Source: Yinghuangia elevatio (lineage in GTDB: Bacteria; Actinomycetota; Actinomycetes; Streptomycetales; Streptomycetaceae). Taken from it: 64,000 nt of DNA. Shown here piece after piece: positions 44,335-52,097 of this stretch. The position numbers were made by a program, and so were the translations under genes. Each line of letters opens with the position of its first letter. Positions within the stretch are counted from its first letter, which is position 1. The notes beneath the pieces were generated by a model. That model ran no database searches. It was not told the origin of the DNA and was given only the letters and a program-made list of their open reading frames with translations. The stretch lies in the NCBI RefSeq assembly GCF_040649515.1, contig NZ_JBEZFP010000041.1, forward strand, positions 1 to 64,000, read 5' to 3'.

Positions 44335-45081
44335 ATGGGCGGCGGGGAGTCGGGCACATGGGACGCCCTCGCGCGCTTCGAGTTCGGGGCCGGCCTCCTC
44401 CACGTGCGGTCCGATCTCCCCAGCGCCACGGACGGTTCGTTCACTCCGTGGAGTGACCGCTACCACGGTCTGGTGCTGCGGGTCCCGGGTGTGCGGCGGG
44501 TACGCCGGTTCGAGCTCGTCGGTGCGTTCGCATCCGGCGAGCCCGGTGTCTCCGGCGCGTCGGGCGCGTCCCGCGCGTCCGCCTTGTCGGACGTACCGGC
44601 GGCCGACGACGCTGCGGATCTGCCCGAGCCGGCCCGGTTCCTGACGCTGTACGACCTCAAGCACCCCGACGTCCTGGACACCCCGGAGTTCCAGGGCCTG
44701 ACCGCGATAGGCAGCACCGCGCCCCTGGAACTGACGGCCGAACTCGACGGGATCCGGCTGGTGTGCCGCGAACGCCGCCGCTGGCCGGCGGTGTCCGTCG
44801 CCCGCTTGTTCCCGGCGGGGGAGAAGCTGCTGCACCTGGCGGTGCGGGGCGACGACCGGGCGGTGGCGCGGTGGCTGGACTCCGATGCGGTGCCCGCGCT
44901 GCTGCCCTCGGTCGGCGCGGTCGGGGTGCGGTGGTTCGACGCCGGTGCCGGGCGCCACGTGGTCCTGTGCGAACTCCAGGGCCCCATCTGGCCGTTGCCC
45001 CCGACGGTCACGCACGACCTCGGCCCGGCGGTGTGGAGTGCCTACCGCCAGGACTACGTGCGCGACGCGCCGGGGGAGTGA
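44335..45081 (+). CDS. Hypothetical protein
   Basis: A 248-residue protein without signal peptide or membrane helix. ATG 44335 is preceded by GAGGAGGCGGAGG. The middle includes an Ala/Ser/Gly-rich low-complexity loop (SGASGASRASALSD) encoded by repetitive DNA, and later sections PARFLTLYDLKHPDVLDTPE and VRWFDAGAGRHVVLCEL look like a two-part alpha/beta fold similar to dimeric ferredoxin-like proteins. No family recognised. Likely cotranscribed with the ankyrin gene and convergent with the M16 peptidase operon. Confidence 0.7.
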   Translation: MGGGESGTWDALARFEFGAGLLHVRSDLPSATDGSFTPWSDRYHGLVLRVPGVRRVRRFELVGAFASGEPGVSGASGASRASALSDVPAADDAADLPEPARFLTLYDLKHPDVLDTPEFQGLTAIGSTAPLELTAELDGIRLVCRERRRWPAVSVARLFPAGEKLLHLAVRGDDRAVARWLDSDAVPALLPSVGAVGVRWFDAGAGRHVVLCELQGPIWPLPPTVTHDLGPAVWSAYRQDYVRDAPGE

Positions 45082-45120
45082 CGGCCGGGCGCGGTCTCGC
45101 GGGCCCGGCGTACAGCTGCG

Positions 45121-46530
45121 TCAGTCGGCCACCCGCGTCACGTCGAACCCGGCCGCCTCCAGGTCCGGGAGCACCTTGGCCGCGTCGCCCTCGACCACGA
45201 CCGTGAGTGCGTCCGGGCGCAGGTACGTCGCCGCGGCACGGGTCGCCTCCGCGGGCTCGGCCGCCACGATCTCGGCGTACTGCCGCGTGACATGGTCGTC
45301 CGGGAGCCCGTGCACGACCGCTTCGCGCACCCGGCCTCCGATGCCGCGCGGCGTCTGGAGGCGGATCGGCACGCTCCCCAGTACGTGGGTCTTGGTGGTG
45401 CCGAACTCCTCCTCGGTCACCCCGTGTTCGTGCATGCGCCGGACCTCGGTGAGCGCGTCGGCGACGGCGTCCGCGGTGACCTCGGTGTGCACCGAGGCGG
45501 CCACCGTGAAGGTGCCCACCCGGCGGCCGTGCGCGAAGGATGCGCCGGCGCCGTACGTGTAGCCCTTGACCTCGCGCAGCTGGTGGTTGAGCCGCGACGT
45601 GAACGAGCCGCCCAGCACTTCTGCGAACAGGTCGATGGCGACGAGGTCGGGGGTGGACCGGGGCGGTGCCGTGTGGCCCATGCGCAGCACGGACTGCACC
45701 GCGCCGGGGCGGTCCACGAGCAGCACCCGTACGCCCGCCGGGTCTTGCGGGGCGGGCGAGGCGTCCGCCCGGCCGTCGGGCCCGGAGGCGCCGTCGAACA
45801 CCGCGCGGCCGAGCGCCGCCAGGTCCACCGCGTCGAGGTCGGCGGCCACCACGAGGGTCCCGGCGGAGGTCATGCGCCGGGCGTGGAAGTCGCGGATGTG
45901 CTCCGCCGTCACCCCCGCGTTGCTGGTCGGCGTGCCGTCGAGCAGGCTGCCGTAGCGGCTGTCCGGACCGAACAGCGCCCGCCGGTACGTCTCCAGCGCC
46001 CGCGTCCCGGGCTGCGCCCACTGGTGCTTGAGGGAGCTTGCGATGTCGGCGAGGAACCGCTCGACGTCCTGGTCGGTGAACGCGGGGCGGCGTACGGCCT
46101 CGGCGAGCAGGTCGACGCCGTCCGCGAGCCGGGCGACCGGGACGTCGACGCCGATGCTCTGCGTCTCCCACTCGTGACCCCAGGTCCAGCGGGCGCCCAT
46201 GCCCTCGACGGCGAGGGCGAACTCGTCGGCCGAGTAGTTCTCGGTGCCTTCGTCGAGCAGGCCGCCGGTCGCCCGCGAGAGCCCTTCCAGGCCCGGGGGT
46301 TCGTGCAGCGCGCCGGCCTCCAGGACGAGGCCCGCCCATGCCATCGCCCGGCCGGGCAGGTGCGCGGCGACGATCTCGCCGCCCGCCACGCGGACGCGCC
46401 GCACCTCGGGAAAGGTGTACGGGCGCGGCCCGGCGCCGAACGGGCGCTCGGCGACCAGCAGCGCGGCGGACGAAGTCCCGTCCGGAGCGGCGTCGGTGGC
46501 CCGGTCGCCCGCGGGGGTGGTGGTGCTCAC
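45121..46530 (-). CDS. M16 family metallopeptidase-like protein lacking the zinc motif
   Basis: A 469-residue M16 (pitrilysin-like) protein. At the place where the active enzyme has HLFEH it reads GLSRATGGLLDEGTENYS, so the HxxEH zinc site is missing; other family parts remain (ALETYRRALFGPDSRYG, REVKGYTYGAGASFAHGRRV). It is therefore the probable regulatory subunit of a heterodimer with the upstream active M16 gene, as in mitochondrial processing peptidase. GTG 46530 has GAGGAGG upstream and overlaps the stop of its partner (GTGA), so the two are coupled. Confidence 0.9.
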   Translation of the reverse strand: MSTTTPAGDRATDAAPDGTSSAALLVAERPFGAGPRPYTFPEVRRVRVAGGEIVAAHLPGRAMAWAGLVLEAGALHEPPGLEGLSRATGGLLDEGTENYSADEFALAVEGMGARWTWGHEWETQSIGVDVPVARLADGVDLLAEAVRRPAFTDQDVERFLADIASSLKHQWAQPGTRALETYRRALFGPDSRYGSLLDGTPTSNAGVTAEHIRDFHARRMTSAGTLVVAADLDAVDLAALGRAVFDGASGPDGRADASPAPQDPAGVRVLLVDRPGAVQSVLRMGHTAPPRSTPDLVAIDLFAEVLGGSFTSRLNHQLREVKGYTYGAGASFAHGRRVGTFTVAASVHTEVTADAVADALTEVRRMHEHGVTEEEFGTTKTHVLGSVPIRLQTPRGIGGRVREAVVHGLPDDHVTRQYAEIVAAEPAEATRAAATYLRPDALTVVVEGDAAKVLPDLEAAGFDVTRVAD

Positions 46531-47966
46531 GCTGCGTCCTCCTCGTCGGCGGCCGCGGTGCCGCGCGCGGTGTCGCCGGTCCCGTCGACGGCGTCGTCGG
46601 CACCCGTGTCGGCATCGGCATCGGTATCGGCGTCGGTGGCCTCGGGTTCGTCCGCGGTCTTCGCCTGCGGCAGGTAGCTGAGCACGATGCGGTTGTCGGG
46701 GCGGAAGGTGTCGGCGGCGACCCGCAGCACGTCCTCGGCGGTCACCGCGTCGAGCAGGGCGACGCGGTCCCGGATGCTCGCGGCGTCGCCGAAGCGCGTC
46801 GCGTACTGTCCCAGCGCGTCGGCGCGGCCGTTGACGGTGGCGAGTTCGCGCAGCCAGTCGCCGGTGAGCATGGCGCGGGCGCGCTCCAGTTCGGCCGCCG
46901 TGACGCCGCCGCGCGCGGCTTCGTCGCAGATCTCCGCGTACGCCGCGACGACCGCCTCCGGCTCGATCCCCTCGCGCGGCGCGCACGCGCCCATGATCAT
47001 GGAGGCGTGGTGCATGAGCCCCCAGGAGGCCATGAACCCGCTTTCCGACTGGGCGAGTCGACGGTCCGTCACGAGCCCGCGGTACAGCCGTGACCCGCGT
47101 CCCCGGCCGAGCACGGTGGCCAGGATCTCGGCCGCGGCGGAGTCCGGCGAGCCCCAGGCGGGGCCGCGGTGGCACAGGAACACCCGGGGCAGCGGCACGT
47201 CTTCGACGAGCGTCACCGCGCGGCCCGCCCCGAACCGGCGCGGCAGCTCGGCGGCTTCGGGGGCCGGGAAGGTCCCGCGCGGCCGCAGGCGTCCGAAGTA
47301 GCGCTCCGCGAGGGCGACCACGTTGTCGGGGTCGACGTCGCCCACCACGGTGAGCACGGCGTTGTCCGGCGCGTAGTAGGTGGCGTGGAACTCGGTGAAG
47401 TCGGCGAGGGTCGCGCTGTCCAGCTCGGCCATCGAGCCGATCGTCGAGTGCGCGTACGGATGGCCCTCGGGGTAGGCGAGTTCGACCATCACCTCGCTCC
47501 ACCGGCCGTACGGCACGTTGTCGTAGCGCTGGCGCCGCTCGTTCTTGACCACGTCGCGCTGGTTGTCCAGCGTCTCCTGGGTGAGCGCGAGCGAACCCAT
47601 GCGGTCCGCCTCGAGCCACAGCGCGAGTTCGAGCTGCCCGGAGGGCACGGTCTGGTAGTAGTTCGTGCGGTCGGGGCTGGTGGACGCGTTGATCGCGTCG
47701 CCGCCGCAGGACTGCACGAACGCGAAGTGCTCGCCCTTCGCGACATGGGCGGAGCCCTCGAACATCAGGTGCTCGAAGAGGTGCGCGAAGCCGTGCCTGC
47801 CGGGTGGTTCATGGCGTGCGCCGACGTCGTACCAGAGGTTGACGGCGGCCAGTGGGACGGACGGGTCCGGGCTGACCACCACACGCAGGCCGTTGCCGAG
47901 CGTGGTCTGGTGGATCGGCCACGGGAACGGGTTCCCCGGGGGTGTCGCGGGGGGATTGGCGGGCAA
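46527..47966 (-). CDS. M16 family zinc metallopeptidase (active subunit)
   Basis: A 479-residue metalloprotease with the inverted zinc motif in HGFAHLFEHLMFEGS and a downstream acidic ligand region (NERRQRYDNVPYG). It should cleave peptides or small proteins. The C-terminus ends in a Asp/Glu/Ala tail (DADTDADADTGAD). Start is uncertain: TTG 47966 has GGAAGGGA at good spacing, while ATG 48044 would add 26 residues without a ribosome binding site. Translationally coupled to the second M16 gene. Confidence 0.88.
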   Translation of the reverse strand: MPANPPATPPGNPFPWPIHQTTLGNGLRVVVSPDPSVPLAAVNLWYDVGARHEPPGRHGFAHLFEHLMFEGSAHVAKGEHFAFVQSCGGDAINASTSPDRTNYYQTVPSGQLELALWLEADRMGSLALTQETLDNQRDVVKNERRQRYDNVPYGRWSEVMVELAYPEGHPYAHSTIGSMAELDSATLADFTEFHATYYAPDNAVLTVVGDVDPDNVVALAERYFGRLRPRGTFPAPEAAELPRRFGAGRAVTLVEDVPLPRVFLCHRGPAWGSPDSAAAEILATVLGRGRGSRLYRGLVTDRRLAQSESGFMASWGLMHHASMIMGACAPREGIEPEAVVAAYAEICDEAARGGVTAAELERARAMLTGDWLRELATVNGRADALGQYATRFGDAASIRDRVALLDAVTAEDVLRVAADTFRPDNRIVLSYLPQAKTADEPEATDADTDADADTGADDAVDGTGDTARGTAAADEEDAA

Positions 47967-48124
47967 GACACGTCCCTTCCGGGACGCCCGGGGAACGCGC
48001 AACGCGCCCCGTACCGGCGACCCACCTTGAGTCCAGTGAGACATGACGAATGGTCAAGTATCACAGGTCAGGCGGGCGTCCGGTGCGGGGCGCGTGGATG
48101 CTCACACCAGGCGCAGGCGCAGGC

Positions 48125-48559
48125 TCAGGCGAAGAGCGCCTTGAACTTGCCGAGGGACTCGACCAGGGCCTCCTGGGTGGCCTTGGTGACCTTGCCGGCC
48201 ATCATCGAGACCGCGCCGCCCTTGACCTCGGAGTCGATCTTGAAGAGCGTGCCGTCGCCGGCGGCCTCGACGATGAACGACTCGACCATGCTGACGCCCA
48301 TCGGGCCCTTGCCGTCGAGGTCGATGCGGACGCCCGGCTCGACGTTCTTGATCGTCCACTTGATGTCCGCCGGGAAGCCCATGAGCTTCATCTTCTCGTC
48401 GTACTCGACGCCGGCCTCGAGCTTCTCCGGGCCTCCGCCGGGGAACTCGACGTGGGGGACCATCCACTGGGGGAAGTTGCCGAAGTTGGCGAGCTTCTCC
48501 CAGACCGCCTCGGGCGCGGCGGCGATCTCGATCTGCTCGTTGATGACAGGCATGCGCAT
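48125..48559 (-). CDS. SRPBCC family protein (CoxG-like)
   Basis: A 144-residue START/Bet v1-like protein: INEQIEIAAAPEAVWEKLAN at the N-terminus, FPQWMVPHVEFPGGGPEKL, and a C-terminal helix (KATQEALVESLGKFKALF). It resembles polyketide cyclase/dehydrase and CoxG-type proteins that bind hydrophobic ligands. ATG 48559 follows AGAAGGA; ATG 48553 is equally possible. A good sigma70-type promoter lies at 48696-48724, giving a leader of about 130 nt. Confidence 0.85.
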   Translation of the reverse strand: MRMPVINEQIEIAAAPEAVWEKLANFGNFPQWMVPHVEFPGGGPEKLEAGVEYDEKMKLMGFPADIKWTIKNVEPGVRIDLDGKGPMGVSMVESFIVEAAGDGTLFKIDSEVKGGAVSMMAGKVTKATQEALVESLGKFKALFA

Positions 48560-48695
48560 GGTCCTTCTGCTCGGCACGGCGGCGGGCGGACCGCCACGTG
48601 CGGTTATCGCAGTTCGCGGGTGAAGCTGGGAGCCTGGCCGCGTCGTGTGCGTGTACCAGCGCGCACGATTGCCGCCGCAGGTTCCGGGTGCCGTG

Positions 48696-48724
48696 AAGCT
48701 ATCGCCGATATTTGGCACAGTCAA
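48696..48724 (-). promoter_or_regulatory. Sigma70-type promoter for the SRPBCC gene
   Basis: On the minus strand, -35 TTGACT (48724-48719) and -10 TAGCTT (48701-48696) are separated by exactly 17 bp in an AT-richer patch. Transcription would start about 48688. Confidence 0.65.
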
Positions 48725-48797
48725 TGGTGTCTGCGTCCACCACCCAACGGAACGTGACGGCGTCGTCGGGGGTTCCCGCGGCCGGTCGCGCAGGGCG

Positions 48798-49301
48798 TCA
48801 CTCCGCCGGCGTGCGGTCCTTGCGGCGCAGGTGGGGCGGCAGAACGGACCCCTCCGGATCGCCGGGTCCCGACGACACCCTGACCTGCCCCGGGCCCACG
48901 CGCTCACCGCAGTCCTCGCACACCATCACGGCGGTCATGGTGTGCCCGCAGGACTTGTGCACGAGGGCCAGCGGGGGCCCGTCGGGAGCGGCCCACTCGT
49001 CGCCCCACTGCCGCATCGCGGTCAGTACCGGCCACAGGGCGCGGCCCTTGTCGGTGAGGCGGTAGTCGTACCGCACCGGATTGTCCTGGTACGCCTGGCG
49101 CGCCAACACCCCGTGTCCGACGAGGTGTTCGAGGCGCTGTGCGAGCACGTTGCGCGAGATGCCCAGGCGCGCGTGGAAGTCGTCGAAGCGCGTGACGCCG
49201 AGGAAGGCATCGCGCACCACGAGCATGCTCCACCACTCCCCGGCCACCTCCAGAAACTGGGCGACCGAGCACGGCATGTCTTCGAAGCTCTTGCGGCGCA
49301 T
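48798..49301 (-). CDS. HxlR family transcriptional regulator
   Basis: A 167-residue winged-helix regulator. HxlR features: CSVAQFLEVAGEWWSMLVVR, then FDDFHARLGISRNVLAQRLE and the wing (YDYRLTDKGRALWPVL). A C-terminal extension with Cys in KSCGHTMTAVMVCEDCG forms a probable zinc ribbon, common in this family. ATG 49301 is used. Divergent from a DHA2 MFS pump across a region with ACTCAC/GTGAGT repeats, so likely its regulator; HxlR proteins often respond to oxidants or aldehydes. Confidence 0.9.
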   Translation of the reverse strand: MRRKSFEDMPCSVAQFLEVAGEWWSMLVVRDAFLGVTRFDDFHARLGISRNVLAQRLEHLVGHGVLARQAYQDNPVRYDYRLTDKGRALWPVLTAMRQWGDEWAAPDGPPLALVHKSCGHTMTAVMVCEDCGERVGPGQVRVSSGPGDPEGSVLPPHLRRKDRTPAE

Positions 49302-49330
49302 GGACCCAGCGTAGTGGGTTGCGTGAAAGG

Positions 49331-49369
49331 ACTCACTGTCTCTACGGTGAGTTGCGTCATGGAACTCAC
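49331..49369. promoter_or_regulatory. Inverted repeats between HxlR and MFS genes
   Basis: ACTCAC (49331-49336) and GTGAGT (49347-49352) form an inverted pair with a 10-bp spacer; a third ACTCAC follows at 49364-49369. They lie 30-70 bp upstream of the HxlR start and are candidate HxlR binding sites. Confidence 0.55.
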
Positions 49370-49508
49370 CGGGCGGTACGCACCGGCGGCACGAAGCGCC
49401 GGGCACCGGGCGGCAGGCAAGCAAGCAAGAGCCGGCACGCAGCACGCAGCACGCGCCACTCGGCAAGCGGCAGGCGCGTGACCGGCAAGTAGCAGGCAAG
49501 GGGAGCCG

Positions 49509-50972
49509 ATGTCCGAATCCGTGCCCCGCGACCCCTCCCGGGGCCGCGGGCTGGTCGCCGCCGTGGTCTGCGCCGGTGTCGTCCTGGTCAACGTCGACCT
49601 GTTCATCGTCAACGTGGCCGTCCCGTCGATCGCCGAGACCTGGCCGGGTGCCGACCTCGCCGACCTCTCGTGGGTGCTCAACGGCTACGCGGTCGTGTTC
49701 GCGGCGTTGCTCGTGCCCGCGGGCCGCCTCGCCGACCGCAGCGGACACCGCACCGTCTTCCTGCGCGGCACCGCGGTCTTCACCCTCGCGTCGGTGCTCT
49801 GCGCCGCCGCTCCCGGTGTCGGGTGGCTCGTCGGCGCCCGGCTGCTGCAGGCCGCCGGCGCCGCGCTGCTCATGCCGTCCTCGCTCGGTCTGCTGCTCAC
49901 CTCGTACCCGCCCGAGCGGCGTGCCGCGGTGGTGCGCGTGTGGACCGCGGTCGGCGGAGTCGCGGCCGCCGTCGGCCCGGTGCTCGGCGGCCTGCTCGCC
50001 GAGCCCGGGTGGCGCTGGGTGTTCCTGGTCAACGTGCCCATCGGCATCGCCGCGGTCGTCGTCGGGGCGCGCGTCCTGCCCGCTGGGCCGCCGGTCGGCG
50101 AGCGGGGCCCGCTGCCCGACCTGCTCGGCTCGGCCCTGGTGACGGTCGGCATCGGGGCGCTGGCCCTGGGGCTGGTGAAGGCCGACGAGTGGGGTTGGGC
50201 GTCACCGCGGGCGCTCGCGGCGTGGGCCGTTTTCGCGGTGCTGGCAGCGTGGTTCGTGGTGCGCACGGCCCGGCACCCCCGCCCGGTCGTGGAACCCGCA
50301 CTGGTGCGCGTACGGGCGTTCGGCGTCGCGGGCGTCGCGTCGGTGCTGTTCGGCCTGGCGTTCGCGGGCATGCTGCTCGGCATCACCCTGTGGGCGCAAG
50401 GCGTTTGGGGGTGGTCGGCGCTGCGCACCGGGCTTGCGATCACGCCCGGACCGCTGCTCGTGCCGCCGACCGCGATCCTGGCCGGCAAGTGGGCGGCCCG
50501 CACCGGACCGGGACTGCTCGCCTCGGTCGGCGGCGCGCTCTTCGCGGGCGGAACGCTGTGGTGGGCGGCAACCCTGGAGGCGGACAGCGCGTACGCGGCC
50601 TCGATGCTGCCCGGCATGATGCTCACCGGCCTCGGCGTCGGCCTCATGCTGCCCACGCTCGTCGCGGCGGCGGTCACCGCGCTGCCCCAGGAGCACGCGG
50701 CGACCGGCTCGGGTGTGGTGACGATGCTGCGCCAACTCGGTTCGGTGCTCGGGGTGTCGCTCGCGGTGGTGGTGCTCGGCAGCCCGATGGCCGGGGGCGG
50801 GGCGGCGGACGATTTCGACCGGCTCTGGTATCTGCTGGCGGGCGCGTCGCTGGGCGCATCCGCCGTGTCGGTTCTGCTCGCCGGGCGGCGGAGGGGCGCG
50901 GCACCGGGCGGTCCGGCGGCGTACCGTGCCGGTGAGACGACGGCGGTCGCGGAGACAGCCGACCGGGCGTGA
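49509..50972 (+). CDS. DHA2-type MFS transporter
   Basis: A 487-residue multi-helix efflux pump. Helix 1 contains VLVNVDLFIVNVAVPSIAE, and loop 2-3 reads GRLADRSGHRTVF. GGGGAG lies just before ATG 49509. It is divergent from the HxlR regulator across a 207-bp space that carries the inverted repeats and, closer to the pump, short GCACGCA and GCAAG tandem repeats (49435-49454). Substrate unknown. Confidence 0.9.
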   Translation: MSESVPRDPSRGRGLVAAVVCAGVVLVNVDLFIVNVAVPSIAETWPGADLADLSWVLNGYAVVFAALLVPAGRLADRSGHRTVFLRGTAVFTLASVLCAAAPGVGWLVGARLLQAAGAALLMPSSLGLLLTSYPPERRAAVVRVWTAVGGVAAAVGPVLGGLLAEPGWRWVFLVNVPIGIAAVVVGARVLPAGPPVGERGPLPDLLGSALVTVGIGALALGLVKADEWGWASPRALAAWAVFAVLAAWFVVRTARHPRPVVEPALVRVRAFGVAGVASVLFGLAFAGMLLGITLWAQGVWGWSALRTGLAITPGPLLVPPTAILAGKWAARTGPGLLASVGGALFAGGTLWWAATLEADSAYAASMLPGMMLTGLGVGLMLPTLVAAAVTALPQEHAATGSGVVTMLRQLGSVLGVSLAVVVLGSPMAGGGAADDFDRLWYLLAGASLGASAVSVLLAGRRRGAAPGGPAAYRAGETTAVAETADRA

Positions 50973-51002
50973 GGCCGGCCGGTGTAGGCGACCGACGGGC
51001 AT

Positions 51003-51072
51003 GAGAAGCCGGGCGCGAGAAGCTGGGTGCGACAAGCCGGGTGCGAGAAGCTGGGCGCGAGAAGCCGGGCGC
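51003..51072 (+). repeat. 14-bp tandem repeat, five copies
   Basis: Units GAGAAGC[C/T]GGG[C/T]GC (third unit GACAAG...) start at 51003, 51017, 51031, 51045 and 51059; a degenerate sixth follows. Variation is confined mainly to the C/T positions. The array fills the leader between the MFS stop and the ribosome binding site (GGAAGGG) of the next gene. Confidence 0.92.
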
Positions 51073-51104
51073 GCGGTGCTGGGCGTCGAGACAGGAAGGG
51101 CGAC

Positions 51105-51998
51105 ATGACACGCGACACGACAGCCGGAGCGGACGGCGGGTCCTACGAGAACCACCCGGCGCGACGCCTGTGGGCGGGCATCGAACCCATCCACGCACTG
51201 GTCTACTTCGCGCCCGAGGTGGGCGACGCGGCCACGAAGGCGGGCCTCAAGGGCTGGTTCATGGGCTACTTCGCGGGCCGTGCGGCCCCGTTGGGCGCCA
51301 TCGGCCCCGAGGCGGTCGGTGCGATGTTCTTCGGCTTCGCCCCGGACAAGGTGGCCCGCGCGCTGCCCGACGCGTGGTCCTTCGCCTCGCCGCGGGAGGT
51401 CCTGGACTCCCGCCTCGACGCCGTCGACCGCGCGCTGGCCCGCGCCCTGCCTGCCGGCGCGGACCTGACCCGCCTCGCGACGCTGCTCGAACACGCCGCG
51501 GGATCCTGCGACTTCGGGGCGCGGCCGCTGGCGGCGGCGTGGTCGGGCGTACGCCTGCCCGAGGACGCCCACCCTCGCCTGCGTGTCTGGCTCGCCGCCA
51601 CCGTGCTGCGCGAACACCGGGGAGACGGCCACGTGTTCACGGCCGTCGACCACGGACTGGACGGCCTCCAGGCGTCCGTCACCCACGCCGCCGCCGGACT
51701 GGCGCCGGGGGAACGGCTGCTGGTGTCCCGGGGCTGGACCGAGAAGCAGTGGGAGCGGGCACTCGTCGAGCTCATCGGGCGCGGCGTTCTGGACACCGAG
51801 GGCAACCTCACGGAAGCAGGGGTGGCGTTGCGCGCCTCGGTCGAGCAGTCCACGAACCGCCTCGCCTCGGCGCCGATCCGGGCGCTCGGCGAGTACGCCG
51901 CCGAGGAGGCGATCGCGCTGGCCACGCCACTGGCCCGGCATCTGATCGACACCGAGGCGGTGCCGGTGCCCAATCCGATCGGCGTGACGCGTCCCTGA
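51105..51998 (+). CDS. SCO6745 family protein (winged-helix-like)
   Basis: A 297-residue soluble protein typical of actinobacteria: ARRLWAGIEPIHALVYFAPE, GWFMGYFAGRAAPLGAIGPE, MFFGFAPDKVARALPDAW, and a C-terminal winged-helix-like part (RGWTEKQWERALVELIGRGV). The family is known by name (SCO6745-like) but its activity is not established. ATG 51105 has GGAAGGG upstream. A five-copy 14-bp repeat array precedes it. Confidence 0.82.
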   Translation: MTRDTTAGADGGSYENHPARRLWAGIEPIHALVYFAPEVGDAATKAGLKGWFMGYFAGRAAPLGAIGPEAVGAMFFGFAPDKVARALPDAWSFASPREVLDSRLDAVDRALARALPAGADLTRLATLLEHAAGSCDFGARPLAAAWSGVRLPEDAHPRLRVWLAATVLREHRGDGHVFTAVDHGLDGLQASVTHAAAGLAPGERLLVSRGWTEKQWERALVELIGRGVLDTEGNLTEAGVALRASVEQSTNRLASAPIRALGEYAAEEAIALATPLARHLIDTEAVPVPNPIGVTRP

Positions 51999-52097
51999 GC
52001 GGCGCGTCCGCCGCCGGGGCGGGCGGCCGTCCCCAGCCCGGAAGGCCTGTGGACAACCCGCCGTGCGTGTCCGGGTGACGGACTAGCCTCAAGCGTC

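Noticed and set aside
51003..51072. Possible CRISPR array
   Set aside because: Units are contiguous 14-bp repeats without spacers.
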